Origin: Acinetobacter tianfuensis
GTDB taxonomy: Bacteria; Pseudomonadota; Gammaproteobacteria; Pseudomonadales; Moraxellaceae
Length of the DNA: 55,434 nucleotides
Reading direction: 5' to 3'
Assembly: GCF_003611465.1 (NCBI RefSeq)
Contig: NZ_RAXV01000026.1
Location: 1 to 55,434, forward strand
Positions 1-9,649 of the stretch are shown here, one piece after another. The translations under genes were made by a program, and so were the position numbers. The notes under the pieces are model-generated. The model did not search any database and had not been told where the DNA came from. It was given only the letters and a program-made list of their open reading frames with translations. Position 1 is the stretch's first letter. Every line of letters starts with the position of its first letter.

Positions 1-1140
1 CCTAATTAACGATATATTTCACGTATGTATTTTTTTTCTACAAAAATGGTAAAAAAATTGAATTTTAAGCTATTTTTTAAGCATTTTAAGTTAAAAAAAT
101 GCATTTATAGGTATTTTTTGTCTTTAAATTTCATTTGGACGCAAAATCATTCTGCTGCATATTTAGGCATAAAAACTATTAATACAAATTTTCATAAGGT
201 CATGGCTATATTTTTATAAAACTTAAGCCCCGCTTTAAAAAAAGCTATTTGTGATGAATTGCACACTATCAGCTAAACACTCTATGTCAGCCTCTTTTAC
301 TAAATACACCATAAGCCCTAAAACCGTTTGCTATTTACCCATAAAACCTTCAGCAGAAAAAATACACCCAGCTAAACAAATACTCAGATACGAACGCGAA
401 CAGCTAATACATTACGCCTAACTCTAATCACTCAAAACTGGTAAATAATGAATTCGCTTCTTGAAATAATTACCGCTTTAATTTGATTGACTGGGACTCA
501 AAGAGAAATCGCAGCACTTTATCAATCCGCTCATCATTGTTTTGAGGATCATAATAAGCAGCGCTCCCTTTCTTATATTTGCAGTTTCTGTGCATTTATA
601 TGGCATGCTGCTGTATTTTTTTAAACAACTACCCTTATAAAGAACCTTAATATACAGCTTTAGCATCAAGTGATCATCTGCAACATAAAAGCACGCTGTA
701 CCAAGAAATATAAAAAGGACAAACCATATTGTAAAAATATTAACAACCGCTTTAACACTGTTATGAATTTTTAGGCAATAAAAAGGAAGAGATCTCTCCC
801 AAAATCCCTTCCTTGGAGTTGAATCTAAATTCGATCCATTCTGTAGTTATTATTGTTATCTTTAACATCAATTAAAAAATAGTCTCTTGGGGAAGAGGCT
901 GATTTCAATTGTGAAGTTACTTTATTTTAAACACCCTCTAGATATGCTTCAAAATCTCTAGATGGATAAATCTTAAACATAAGATTCAAAAAATGCAATA
1001 CTGATGGGAAAAATTAACTGTTGTTTTTATAAGGTTTTTTTGAATTTGCTTATTTAAATTATTAATATGAAATATCCATAAAAAAAGCAGGCCAAAGCCT
1101 GCTTTTAATTCAATGACTTAAAATCATCTAAACCATTCTA
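1..1140. other. Intergenic stretch, no gene recognised
   Basis: This AT-rich stretch has only short open frames (about 60 codons) with no ribosome binding site or family resemblance that I can see. Apart from the tyrS terminator at its right end I recognise no RNA gene, repeat or conserved protein. It could hold a decayed gene or the flank of something outside the window. Confidence 0.5.
1083..1106 (-). terminator. tyrS intrinsic terminator
   Basis: A 10-bp perfect stem (AAAAGCAGGC / GCCTGCTTTT) closes a four-base loop and, read on the minus strand, runs into a T tract. It sits just past the tyrS stop codon. Confidence 0.85.
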
Positions 1141-2355
1141 TCAGTCTACAAAGATCACTTTAGCAATCGCTTTTTTGCTGGCTTGAACAATCAAAGTGAC
1201 ATTTTCTTTCACAGAAAAAGAAGCATCCACTTCCTTCCAGTCAATTTTAACCGCACCGCGGGCAACAGCATCTTTTGCTTGAGCTGCATTTTTAACCAAG
1301 CCTGATGCACGTAAAATAGAAGCAATAAACAATTCACCGCCAAATTCAGCACGTGAAATAGTGATTTCAGGCGTACCTTCCGGCAATTCGCCTTCAGTAA
1401 TCAGGTTGCCTGCACCTTTATGTGCGCTGGCTGCTGCTTCCGCACCATGGAAACGCTCAACCAACTCAAGCGCAAGAATCTTTTTCACTTCCTGCGGGTT
1501 GCGGCCTTGCGCAATTTCTTTAAGCAAAACTTGAATTTCTTCAATTGACTTAAAGCTTAAAAGATCAAAATAACGTTCAATTAATGCATCTGGCATAGAA
1601 AGCACTTTTTGATACATCGCACCTGGAGCATCAAAGACACCAATATAGTTGCCTAAAGATTTAGACATCTTATTCACGCCATCCAAACCTTCAAGAATTG
1701 GCACCGTAATACATACTTGCGCTTCTTGATCGTAACGGCCTTGCAGTGTGCGGCCCATTAACAAGTTAAAGGTTTGGTCTGTACCGCCAAGCTCAACATC
1801 CGCCTCAAGCGCAATTGAGTCATAACCTTGTACCAATGGATACAAAAACTCATGAATTGCAATTGGCTGCTGATTATTATAACGCTTGGTAAAGTCATCA
1901 CGCTCTAACATACGCGCCACAGTCTGCTGCGATGCCAACTGAATTAAATCTGCTGCTGTTTTTGACGCAAACCATTCAGAGTTAAAACGTACTTTCGTTT
2001 TATTTGGATCAAGAATTTTAAATACTTGTTCTTGATATGTTTTTGCATTTTCTAAAACTTGTTCGCGTGATAATGGCGGACGGGTTGCGCTCTTACCTGT
2101 TGGATCACCAATCATAGCTGTGTAATCACCAATCAAGAAAGTCACGTTATGACCCAAATCTTGGAAGGTTTTTAGCTTATTAATCAGCACAGTATGACCC
2201 AAATGTAAATCAGGTGCTGTAGGATCAAAACCTGCTTTAATATTTAAAGGACGGTTTTCCTTTAATTTTTTCAGCAGATCTTCTTCAGAAATAATTTCAT
2301 GTGTGCCTCGTTGAATGAGGGCAAGTTGTTCTTCAGCCGGCAGGAAATTTGACAT
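1141..2355 (-). CDS. tyrS: Tyrosine--tRNA ligase
   Basis: Charges tRNA-Tyr with tyrosine in the cytoplasm. The 404-residue protein is a class I synthetase: the HIGH-type motif HLGH is at residues 51-54 within [16 protein letters not shown] is at 229-233, and the C-terminal 60 or so residues look like an S4 RNA-binding domain. KMSKS and the length fit the TyrZ-like branch of bacterial TyrRS. I start at [10 protein letters not shown]; a start six codons upstream has no ribosome binding site and extends past the usual family N-terminus. It is divergent from anmK with only about 80 bp between start codons, so the two promoters must be packed together. A strong terminator follows. Nothing is missing from the catalytic core. 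Confidence 0.97.
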   Translation of the reverse strand: MSNFLPAEEQLALIQRGTHEIISEEDLLKKLKENRPLNIKAGFDPTAPDLHLGHTVLINKLKTFQDLGHNVTFLIGDYTAMIGDPTGKSATRPPLSREQVLENAKTYQEQVFKILDPNKTKVRFNSEWFASKTAADLIQLASQQTVARMLERDDFTKRYNNQQPIAIHEFLYPLVQGYDSIALEADVELGGTDQTFNLLMGRTLQGRYDQEAQVCITVPILEGLDGVNKMSKSLGNYIGVFDAPGAMYQKVLSMPDALIERYFDLLSFKSIEEIQVLLKEIAQGRNPQEVKKILALELVERFHGAEAAASAHKGAGNLITEGELPEGTPEITISRAEFGGELFIASILRASGLVKNAAQAKDAVARGAVKIDWKEVDASFSVKENVTLIVQASKKAIAKVIFVD

Positions 2356-2436
2356 CTCAAAACCCAAATACATCAGTTATTCAATTTGTGCGATATACTA
2401 ACACTTTTTCAGCACATTGCAGGCTTAAGAATAATC

Positions 2437-3564
2437 ATGACAGCGATCTATATTGGGGTAATGACCGGCACAAGCATGGATGGTGTCGATATTGTTGCTG
2501 CTTCTTTTGATCCACTGCAGCTGCATGCTACGCTGACTCTCGAATTTGATCCTGACTTGCGCGATGAGCTGATGGCGCTGACGCTGCCGGATGACAATGA
2601 AATTGACCGCATGGGCAAAGCCGATGTCGCGCTTGCCAAAATGATTGGTGAAGGCATTAATTGTTTAATCGAACAAAATCATTTAGACAAAACTCAAATT
2701 AAAGCGATTGGCTCTCATGGACAAACCATTCGCCACCGCCCCGAACACGGTTTTACCCTGCAAATTGGCGACCCGAATATTATTACTGAAATCACCCAAA
2801 TTCCGGTAATTTCAGACTTCCGCCGCCGCGATATGGCAGCTGGCGGTCAAGGCGCACCGCTTGTGCCTGCATTTCACCAAGATGTTTTCCAGCACGAATC
2901 AATTCACCGAGTGATTTTAAACTTAGGCGGCATTGCCAACGTCAGCTTATTGCCCGCAGGCCAGCCGGAACAAGTGTATGGTTTCGATACAGGCCCTGCC
3001 AATATTTTGATGGATGCTTGGTGCGAACGTTATACAGGCCAGCCATATGATGAAAATGGCAACTGGGCAGCTTATGGCACCCCCATCCGCAGCCTGCTGG
3101 ATCGCCTGCAATCTCATGATTTTTTCTCCAAAGAACCGCCTAAAAGCACAGGCCGTGAAGACTTCAATCTTGAATGGCTAGATGAACAGATTGCAGACTG
3201 GCGCAGTGATTTAGAATATGACGAACTGGAAGATATACCTGAAAATATTCAGGCAACGCTGATGAAGCTCACGACCCGCGCCATTAAAAAAGCCATTTAC
3301 CGCTCAGGCATGCCAACAGGTGAAGTCTATGTTTGCGGCGGCGGCGCCTATAATTCACATCTTTTAGAACAATTACGCTGGCGTTTGCGCAAACATGAAT
3401 GGACTGTTCAAAGCACCGCAGATATCGGTCTTAGCCCGACATGGGTAGAGGCGGCAGCATTTGCTTGGCTCGCCATGCGCTTTATGGACCAGCTCAGCGG
3501 CAATTTACCGGCAGTGACTGGCGCTGCCGGCTATCGTGTACTTGGCACGATTAGCGCCGTTTAA
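2437..3564 (+). CDS. anmK: Anhydro-N-acetylmuramic acid kinase
   Basis: Phosphorylates and opens 1,6-anhydro-MurNAc to MurNAc-6-phosphate during peptidoglycan recycling. The 375-residue product begins with the family signature IGVMTGTSMDGVDIV and carries the DTGPANILMD and CGGGAYN motifs of the ASKHA-fold kinase. The ATG at 2437 is chosen because AAGA precedes it and the family alignment begins there; 17 upstream codons are also open but lack support. With the lytic transglycosylase at 3772-5061 (which makes anhydro-muropeptides) and mpl at 8223 (which reuses the tripeptide), it forms a loose cell-wall recycling neighbourhood, although the genes are not one operon. Confidence 0.96.
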   Translation: MTAIYIGVMTGTSMDGVDIVAASFDPLQLHATLTLEFDPDLRDELMALTLPDDNEIDRMGKADVALAKMIGEGINCLIEQNHLDKTQIKAIGSHGQTIRHRPEHGFTLQIGDPNIITEITQIPVISDFRRRDMAAGGQGAPLVPAFHQDVFQHESIHRVILNLGGIANVSLLPAGQPEQVYGFDTGPANILMDAWCERYTGQPYDENGNWAAYGTPIRSLLDRLQSHDFFSKEPPKSTGREDFNLEWLDEQIADWRSDLEYDELEDIPENIQATLMKLTTRAIKKAIYRSGMPTGEVYVCGGGAYNSHLLEQLRWRLRKHEWTVQSTADIGLSPTWVEAAAFAWLAMRFMDQLSGNLPAVTGAAGYRVLGTISAV

Positions 3565-3659
3565 TCACCTCAGCTCTTTATTTGAATAAAAATCTAAAGA
3601 TTAAATATCTCTCATAAGTCAAAAATGATCATTCATTCGCAGTAAGATGAATACTGAAA

Positions 3660-3758
3660 ATCCCCATCTTTCTAAGATGAGGAGCATGCTCCTCAAGAGG
3701 ATAAGGGAAATTTTTCATATAAATCTTCTCCCTAGCCCTCTCTTTAAAAAGGAGAGGG
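3660..3758. repeat. Nested inverted-repeat intergenic element
   Basis: The spacer between anmK and the transglycosylase gene contains three dyads in a row: CATCTT-tct-AAGATG (3665-3679), the perfect 16-bp palindrome GAGGAGCATGCTCCTC (3679-3694), and an imperfect CCCTCTC / GAGAGGG stem (about 3736-3758). No frame is open. It resembles the short interspersed palindromic elements common in Acinetobacter spacers, but I cannot count copies elsewhere. It may also help end both convergent transcripts. Confidence 0.55.
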
Positions 3759-3771
3759 ACTTTCCGCGGTA

Positions 3772-5061
3772 TTACCTCATCATCGTTTTCGCATTTTCAT
3801 TGCGAAAAGCTTTTAAAATTTGCTGACCTGCACGGCCTGTCGGACTTAAACCCAGCTTCAGCTGCTCCTGACGAATTGCCTGGCGGGTTTTGTCGCCAAT
3901 CAAGCCATCTACAGCGCCAATGTCATAACCTTTATTCAGCAAATACTGCTGAATCTCTCTGCGCTCTGTACGAGACGTACCCGCATCATCTGTTGGCCAA
4001 GCGGTACTAAAGCCCCCCTTACCTTGCAAACGGTCAGACAAATGCGCAATCGCCAAAGCATAGCTTTCCGCTGCATTATAACTATATATAGCATCAAAAT
4101 TTTTAAAGACTAAAAAGGATGGACCCTGCGCTCCTGCTGGAGACATTAAACCAGCCTGAGAACTGTCAAATAGATTACCCTGCACCAAAGGTGAACCGTC
4201 TGCGCGCATCACGCCTTGACTAGCCCAATAAGCCAGTGATTTTTTATTGCGCCGCCCTTCTCCGCCAATTTGCATGCCTGCAGGCAGCCGCACTTCAACC
4301 CCCCAAGGCTGTCCAGTTTGCCAACCGCGCTTTTTGAGGAAATTCGCTGTAGACGCCAAAGCGTCTGTGGTACTTGATACCAAATCACGGCGGCCATCAC
4401 CATCAAAATCTACTGCCAGCTCCTCATAGGTAGACGGCATAAATTGAGTATGACCAAAAGCGCCTGCCCAAGAACCCTTCAGCTGAGACTCACTGAGATC
4501 ACTGCGCTGTAAAATCCGCATTGCGGCAAAAAATTCCCCTCGGAAATAGCCTTGGCGGCGGCCTTCACAGCTTAATGTGCCCAAAGACTGCAATAAAGGA
4601 TAAGAACCTGAAATACCGCCAAAGTTGCTTTCCACCCCCCAAACTGCCACCACAGTTTCCGCTGGAACACCATAAGCAGCAGCCACTCGATTCAGTACAT
4701 CGCGGTGCTGGGCCAATTTCTGCTGTCCCAGCTGTACACGTTCTTCATCAACCAAACCGGACAAATAATCCCAAATTGGTGTAGAAAACTCAGGCTGATA
4801 ATTCAGTTTTTCAATGACTGAATAATCCGGCGTTAAATTTTGCGTATAACGGTCATAGGTGGACATACTGACACCCGCATTTAGCGCTTGCGGACGTAAA
4901 TTTGCCAAACAGCTTTGAAAATTATTTTGCGGCGCGTGATAGCCAGCAGAAGGGCGTATTTCTGTGCCAACACGGACTGGCTGGCCATTAATAATCAATT
5001 CAGCATAAGCTTGGGACAAAGCAAGACCCAGCGTAGCAAAGGCAAACAATATACGGCGCAT
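3772..5061 (-). CDS. Lytic murein transglycosylase (MltB/SLT_2 family) with peptidoglycan-binding domain
   Basis: A 429-residue exported enzyme predicted to cleave the MurNAc-GlcNAc bond of peptidoglycan non-hydrolytically, leaving 1,6-anhydro-MurNAc ends. It has a signal peptide at residues 1-20 (cleavage after AYA), an SLT_2/MltB catalytic domain over roughly 45-345 with the likely catalytic glutamate E144 in VWGVESNFG, and the family motifs AGAFGHTQFMPSTY and DFDGDGRRDL. The last 70 residues form a PG_binding_1 domain. E. coli MltB lacks that C-terminal domain, so I give no symbol. There is no lipobox, so it should be soluble in the periplasm. It converges with anmK. The upstream spacer is the odd DnaA-box/palindrome cluster at 5138-5500. 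Confidence 0.93.
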   Translation of the reverse strand: MRRILFAFATLGLALSQAYAELIINGQPVRVGTEIRPSAGYHAPQNNFQSCLANLRPQALNAGVSMSTYDRYTQNLTPDYSVIEKLNYQPEFSTPIWDYLSGLVDEERVQLGQQKLAQHRDVLNRVAAAYGVPAETVVAVWGVESNFGGISGSYPLLQSLGTLSCEGRRQGYFRGEFFAAMRILQRSDLSESQLKGSWAGAFGHTQFMPSTYEELAVDFDGDGRRDLVSSTTDALASTANFLKKRGWQTGQPWGVEVRLPAGMQIGGEGRRNKKSLAYWASQGVMRADGSPLVQGNLFDSSQAGLMSPAGAQGPSFLVFKNFDAIYSYNAAESYALAIAHLSDRLQGKGGFSTAWPTDDAGTSRTERREIQQYLLNKGYDIGAVDGLIGDKTRQAIRQEQLKLGLSPTGRAGQQILKAFRNENAKTMMR

Positions 5062-5137
5062 AATATTCTTAATCTTAGTGAAGTGCTGTTTTTACCATAC
5101 CAGCTCATTCACAAATAGAAAGGCTCAAAACGTAACT

Positions 5138-5500
5138 TTAAATTCATTTTATAATTTAAATTTATTTTCTCTTTTTAGTTTTAAATTTAAAAACATATCC
5201 ACAAGGTTAAATTTAAATCATTTTTTAAATTCAAATTCATTTCAATAGGTAATTTTGAATTCAATTTTGCTTTAAATTTAAAAATACTTATCCACAGTTT
5301 GATTTTTTCAAGAGCTTTATCAATATATTAACATTTAAATTTAAAACACCATCCAGCGCTCTACTTTAAATTCAAAACACACTGGAACCACCTTTTCGAT
5401 TTAAATTCATAATTTTGAATTTAAATTCAAAAACAAATTCATTTCAATATATTTGAATTCAAATTTGCATTTTATGCATTTTTATTCTTTTGAATTTAAA
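5138..5500. other. AT-rich palindrome cluster with a DnaA box, origin-like
   Basis: This 360-bp non-coding stretch holds about a dozen copies or half-copies of the palindrome TTTRAATTYAAA (for example near 5179, 5225, 5271, 5333, 5364, 5414, 5450 and 5490), one perfect DnaA box TTATCCACA at 5288-5296 and a one-mismatch box at 5195-5203. The same combination occurs in the rpmH-dnaA gap and after gyrB. It could be a DnaA-titrating site, a spare origin or a nucleoid-protein site. The link to replication is an inference. Confidence 0.55.
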
Positions 5501-5724
5501 CTTCGCTCGGCTCAGCAAAGAAATTTTTTAGATCAATCAGCAGCAATAGCCTTAATGCATCCACAAAAGGCACCACTTCGAATAAAATCCGCCATTATTT
5601 TGATGATTTTTTACTCATCCGCACATATAAACAACTGAGCATAAAATGTGCAAACACTTTTTAATCAGGCCGACTAATGGCTGCTGATTTAAAAGAGGCG
5701 CAATCATGCCCGAACTGTTTACAT

Positions 5725-5758
5725 AAAAAAAGCGACCACAGGTGTGATCGCTTTTTTT
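5725..5758 (-). terminator. purEK intrinsic terminator
   Basis: A stem of AGCGA plus CACA paired with TGTG plus TCGCT lies between an A run and a T run just past purK. It could work in both directions. Confidence 0.8.
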
Positions 5759-5774
5759 AACAGCAACTTAAGGT

Positions 5775-6896
5775 TTAGATGGTCATATCTTCGCTAAGCG
5801 CTAATGGATTCGGTAAAATTTTCGCCAGCTTACGGCACAATACTGTCAATTCTGCGCTGTCATTTGGCATCAAGGTAATGTGGCCAATTTTACGGCCTTC
5901 ACGCTCTGACTTATTATAAAGATGCAAATGCGCGCCTTCCAAAGCCAGAACATCAGCAGATTTTGGATGCTGACCGATAATGTTCACCATCACCGTTGGA
6001 CGGACAACAGCCGTAGAACCCAATGGCAAACCAGCAACTGCGCGGATGTGATTTTCAAACTGAGAACACACAGCGCCTTCAATTGACCAGTGGCCAGAGT
6101 TATGCACGCGAGGCGCCATTTCATTGGCATATAAGCCTTTGTCCGTCACAAACAGCTCTAGCGTCAATACACCTACATAATTCAGATGATTCAGCAGGCG
6201 AGTGATGTAGTCTTGCGCGATAGGCTGCAAGTCTGCACTGTTGGGCGCAGGCACAATAGAGTGCGACAAAATACCGTTATGGTGATGGTTTTCCGCCAAA
6301 GGCCAAGTTCTAACATCGCCATTTTGGCCGCGAACCGCGATGATTGAAACCTCACGCGAGAAAGTTACAAAACTTTCAGCAATCAGTTCACCCGCAGGGC
6401 CTAACTCAGCCCAAGCCTGTTCAATTTGATCTGCTGTACGCAAGACAAATTGACCTTTGCCGTCATAACCGCCGCGTGAGGTTTTCAGCACGATCGGCAA
6501 GCCAAGCTCACTGACTGCAGTTTGAAGGCTTGCTAAAGACGTTACAGTCTTATATGGCGCAACAGGAATGGCCAATTCATCAAACAGCGCTTTTTCAGAC
6601 AAGCGGTGCTGTGCGATCGCAAGCGCTTGACGCGGCGGATGCAAGTCTTTGTTTTTCGTTAAAACATCAACATCTGCCAAAGGCGTATTTTCAAACTCAA
6701 GGCTGAATACATCTGCACTGGCAATAAAATCATTTAAGCCATTGTTTGCCTGTGTTGAATACACTGCGCCCAATGCAGCAGATGGACAGTCTGTACTGGC
6801 TTCAAAAAAAGTACATTGAATATTCAGCGGCAATGCAGCTTGCGCCATCATACGGCCAAGCTGGCCGCCGCCAAAAATACCGATGGTTTTATCCAT
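5775..6896 (-). CDS. purK: N5-carboxyaminoimidazole ribonucleotide synthase
   Basis: Catalyses ATP- and bicarbonate-dependent carboxylation of AIR to N5-CAIR in de novo purine synthesis. The 373-residue protein starts with the nucleotide-fold motif IGIFGGGQLGRMM, has the ATP-grasp glycine loop SRGGYDGKGQF, and ends its ATP-grasp core with the metal and substrate motif ELFVTDKGLYANEMAPRVHN (residues near 245-265). Length is normal. It lies 27 bp after purE on the same strand, so purE-purK is an operon, and the two products act consecutively. A terminator follows. Confidence 0.97.
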   Translation of the reverse strand: MDKTIGIFGGGQLGRMMAQAALPLNIQCTFFEASTDCPSAALGAVYSTQANNGLNDFIASADVFSLEFENTPLADVDVLTKNKDLHPPRQALAIAQHRLSEKALFDELAIPVAPYKTVTSLASLQTAVSELGLPIVLKTSRGGYDGKGQFVLRTADQIEQAWAELGPAGELIAESFVTFSREVSIIAVRGQNGDVRTWPLAENHHHNGILSHSIVPAPNSADLQPIAQDYITRLLNHLNYVGVLTLELFVTDKGLYANEMAPRVHNSGHWSIEGAVCSQFENHIRAVAGLPLGSTAVVRPTVMVNIIGQHPKSADVLALEGAHLHLYNKSEREGRKIGHITLMPNDSAELTVLCRKLAKILPNPLALSEDMTI

Positions 6897-6923
6897 GATA
6901 ATAACCCTTATAAAGCTTGCGGA

Positions 6924-7436
6924 TTAAGGTTGACCAGGAATGTTTTTGCTCGAAACTTTTTCAGTTTGAGCCGCACGGAAATCTGCAACATTTTTAGCAA
7001 TTTCAGGGCGTGTAAGACCTAAAATTTGCGCGGCCATAATCGCTGCATTGGCTGCGCCTGCAGGGCCAATCGCCAATGTGCCGACTGCAATGCCTGCCGG
7101 CATTTGCACGATAGACAACAATGAATCGACACCATTTAAAATAGATGATTTAACAGGAACACCCAGTACAGGAAGGTCAGTCTTCGCTGCACACATGCCC
7201 GGCAAATGCGCAGCTCCGCCAGCGCCTGCAATAATCACTTGAATGCCGCGGTCACGAGCTTGCTCTGCATATTCAAAAAGACGGTCTGGCGTACGGTGCG
7301 CAGAAACCACTTCCGCTTCAAATGGGACACCAAGCTGCTTAAGCATATTGGCAGTGTGTTCGAGAGTTGCCCAGTCAGACTGAGAACCCATGATAATTCC
7401 AACGAGAGGAGTGTCTTGTGAAGCGGCCGCATTCAT
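6924..7436 (-). CDS. purE: N5-carboxyaminoimidazole ribonucleotide mutase
   Basis: Converts N5-CAIR to CAIR in purine synthesis and forms a pair with purK, which follows 27 bp downstream. The 170-residue protein shows the class I PurE signatures [10 protein letters not shown] near the N-terminus, the SAHRTPDR loop with the catalytic histidine, and [12 protein letters not shown]. The open frame extends 37 codons further upstream, but that part is unlike PurE; the ATG at 7436 follows TGGA at a suitable distance and gives the family length. No purine riboswitch or PUR box was obvious in the 80 bp upstream. Confidence 0.96.
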   Translation of the reverse strand: MNAAASQDTPLVGIIMGSQSDWATLEHTANMLKQLGVPFEAEVVSAHRTPDRLFEYAEQARDRGIQVIIAGAGGAAHLPGMCAAKTDLPVLGVPVKSSILNGVDSLLSIVQMPAGIAVGTLAIGPAGAANAAIMAAQILGLTRPEIAKNVADFRAAQTEKVSSKNIPGQP

Positions 7437-7600
7437 TGCAATGTTTCCAGAGATAATTAAGAGAGATAAATCTCGACTAGAGCCAAGCTTTAATAAGAAC
7501 TCCATATTATAGACTGATTTTACAGCTCTCCAAAATTTAACAGTCAAACTCAGCGCAGATTTTTCCTATTTTTTTGCTCTATATCGTAAAACTTAAATAA

Positions 7601-7622
7601 AAATAGGGCAGTAGCCCTATGA
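7601..7622 (-). terminator. Terminator after the DUF486 gene
   Basis: ATAGGGC and GCCCTAT form a 7-bp stem with a four-base loop, followed on the minus strand by a T-rich run. It lies just past the stop of the DUF486 gene and upstream of purE. Confidence 0.7.
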
Positions 7623-7628
7623 TTTAAA

Positions 7629-7967
7629 TCATTGACTTCTAAATACAAAGTAAACGCAGCCGAACAGACATAAGCCAGCCCACAAATAATCCAGTTTAAA
7701 AGGCTGTTTAAAGAGAAAAATCATAAAAGGGACAAAGACCAGCAGAGTCACAACTTCCTGCGTAATTTTCATTTCACCCATGGACCAGCCGCGCTCAGCC
7801 AATAACCGTGTTGCAGGAATCATAAAACTATATTCGACCAGCGCAATAATCCAGCTGAACAAAATAGCCTGCCAAATTGGCGCACCCGGCAAAAATTTTA
7901 AGTGTCCATACCATGCAAGCGTCATAAAACAGTTGGCAATAATCAATAAAATTAAGGGCAGGGACAT
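7629..7967 (-). CDS. DUF486 (DMT-superfamily) small membrane protein
   Basis: A 112-residue, four-helix inner-membrane protein of the DUF486 family, distantly related to small drug/metabolite transporters. Hydrophobic segments lie at about residues 3-20, 30-50, 70-88 and 93-110, and the family features ANCFMTLAWYGHLK and EYSFMIPATRL are present. The frame is open 26 codons further upstream, but that stretch is basic and non-hydrophobic and does not resemble the family, so I start at MSLPLILL. The ribosome binding site is weak. The substrate of the family is unknown and no neighbour hints at one. Confidence 0.85.
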   Translation of the reverse strand: MSLPLILLIIANCFMTLAWYGHLKFLPGAPIWQAILFSWIIALVEYSFMIPATRLLAERGWSMGEMKITQEVVTLLVFVPFMIFLFKQPFKLDYLWAGLCLFGCVYFVFRSQ

Positions 7968-8222
7968 GAAGCGTGGCCACCGAGTTGAGAAGCATTTTAT
8001 TGTACGTTTTTTGCTAAAAAAATCAGTAAATATTGCGCTTTTCAAACGGTTTTTTCAGCAAATAAAGCCGCCGTTTAAGCCGCAGAATAATTAAACGATT
8101 AGATACAAGAATCACTATCTTTTCGCCAAGCGCCTTGCTATGGTTGCTTTCACATCGAATCAATCACGACAGCACCACAATAACAAAGTGATGTGTCTAT
8201 AAAAGCAGTGGAGTGGAAATAA

Positions 8223-9587
8223 ATGCATCTGCATATTTTGGGTATTTGCGGCACCTTTATGGGTTCTTTAGCGCTGCTGGCGCGCGACCTGGGACATAAG
8301 GTGACAGGTTCAGACCAAAACGTATATCCACCGATGTCCACTCAGCTTGAAAATGCCGGCATTACCCTGATGCAGGGCTATGACCGCAGCCATTTGCAGC
8401 CGCATCCAGACCTCGTCATTGTCGGCAATGCCATGAAACGCGGCATTGATGCAATTGAATATATGCTGAACGAAGGCCTACCATACATATCTGGCCCGCA
8501 GTTCTTGGCAGACCATGTCCTGCAAGGCAAACATGTATTAGGCGTTGCTGGCACCCATGGCAAAACCACAACCACAACCATGCTGGCATGGGTACTGGAT
8601 CAAGCAGGCTTAGAACCAGGTTTCCTGATTGGCGGCGTGCCTTTAGGCTTTAAAGAAAGTGCGCGTTTAGGCGGCGGAAAATACTTCTGTGTAGAAGCAG
8701 ATGAGTACGATTCTGCATTCTTCGATAAGCGCTCTAAGTTTGTGCATTACCATCCGAAAACAGCCATTTTAAATAACCTTGAATTTGACCATGCCGATAT
8801 TTTTGATGATTTGGCGGCCATTCAAAAACAGTTCCATCATCTAGTACGTACTATTCCAAGCGAAGGCCGTATCATTGCGCCAATTACAGAAACCAATATT
8901 GATGAGGTATTGGAACAGGGCTGCTGGACACCCGTTGTGCGCACATCTTTAGAAGCCAATGCAAAATCTGAACTGTATGCAGAGCAGCTGTCTGCTGACG
9001 GTTCTCACTTTAAAGTGCTGCAGCACGGCGTGGTAAAAGGCATCGTGCAATGGAACATGACAGGGCAGCATTCTGTTGCCAATGCGTTAGCAACGATTGC
9101 TGCTGCTGAACATGTTGGTGTATCTATTGAAACCGCTTGTGAAGCCTTATCTAATTTTGGCGGTGTAAAGCGCCGTATGGAATTGCTCGGTACTGTACGC
9201 GGCATTGAAGTTTATGATGACTTTGCCCATCATCCAACTGCAATTGATACCACGCTGGAAGGCGCGCGCAAACGCCTAGGTGAACGTAAACTATGGGCGA
9301 TTATTGAACCGCGTTCAAATACCATGCGCATGGGCAGCCATAAAGACGGTTTAGCATATTCTGCACGTTTGGCAGATGAAGTGATTTGGTATCAGCCTGA
9401 AGGTTTAGACTGGGACTTGCAGCCTGTTATTGAAGCTGCGACAAATAAAGCAGTTGTTGCCCGTTCATTGGATGACATTATTCAAACTGTTGTTGATGAA
9501 GCAGGTGAGGGCGATGCTGTTGTCATTATGTCGAATGGCGGTTTTGGCAGCCTGCACCAAAAGTTGATTAAGGCATTAAATGCTTAA
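8223..9587 (+). CDS. mpl: UDP-MurNAc:L-Ala-gamma-D-Glu-meso-DAP ligase
   Basis: Joins the recycled tripeptide L-Ala-gamma-D-Glu-meso-DAP to UDP-MurNAc, returning cell-wall fragments to synthesis. The 454-residue protein is a Mur ligase: an N-terminal UDP-binding fold begins at MHLHILGICGTFMGSLA, the P-loop GVAGTHGKTTT is at residues 107-117, and the later motifs EADEYDSAFFD, NNLEFDHADIF and DDFAHHPTAI follow in order. The ATG at 8223 has a GAGTGG Shine-Dalgarno-like stretch. It is monocistronic with its own terminator. Together with anmK it indicates active peptidoglycan recycling. Confidence 0.96.
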   Translation: MHLHILGICGTFMGSLALLARDLGHKVTGSDQNVYPPMSTQLENAGITLMQGYDRSHLQPHPDLVIVGNAMKRGIDAIEYMLNEGLPYISGPQFLADHVLQGKHVLGVAGTHGKTTTTTMLAWVLDQAGLEPGFLIGGVPLGFKESARLGGGKYFCVEADEYDSAFFDKRSKFVHYHPKTAILNNLEFDHADIFDDLAAIQKQFHHLVRTIPSEGRIIAPITETNIDEVLEQGCWTPVVRTSLEANAKSELYAEQLSADGSHFKVLQHGVVKGIVQWNMTGQHSVANALATIAAAEHVGVSIETACEALSNFGGVKRRMELLGTVRGIEVYDDFAHHPTAIDTTLEGARKRLGERKLWAIIEPRSNTMRMGSHKDGLAYSARLADEVIWYQPEGLDWDLQPVIEAATNKAVVARSLDDIIQTVVDEAGEGDAVVIMSNGGFGSLHQKLIKALNA

Positions 9588-9602
9588 ATTGATGCTGTCA
9601 AT

Positions 9603-9629
9603 AAAAAAGCCCGCAAAGCGGGCTTTTTT
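9603..9629 (+). terminator. mpl terminator (probably bidirectional)
   Basis: A stem AAAAAAGCCCGC / GCGGGCTTTTTT with a three-base loop lies between the convergent mpl and BLUF genes. Confidence 0.9.
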
Positions 9630-9649
9630 ATTTTTTTGCATCCAGTGAA

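Noticed and set aside
25..219. 64-codon frame at the left edge
   Set aside because: It is AT-driven, has no ribosome binding site and no family resemblance.
478..669. 63-codon frame on the minus strand
   Set aside because: No ribosome binding site, and its composition is that of non-coding DNA.
5453..5638. 61-codon frame in the transglycosylase-purK gap
   Set aside because: It arises in the palindrome-rich AT stretch and has no family resemblance.
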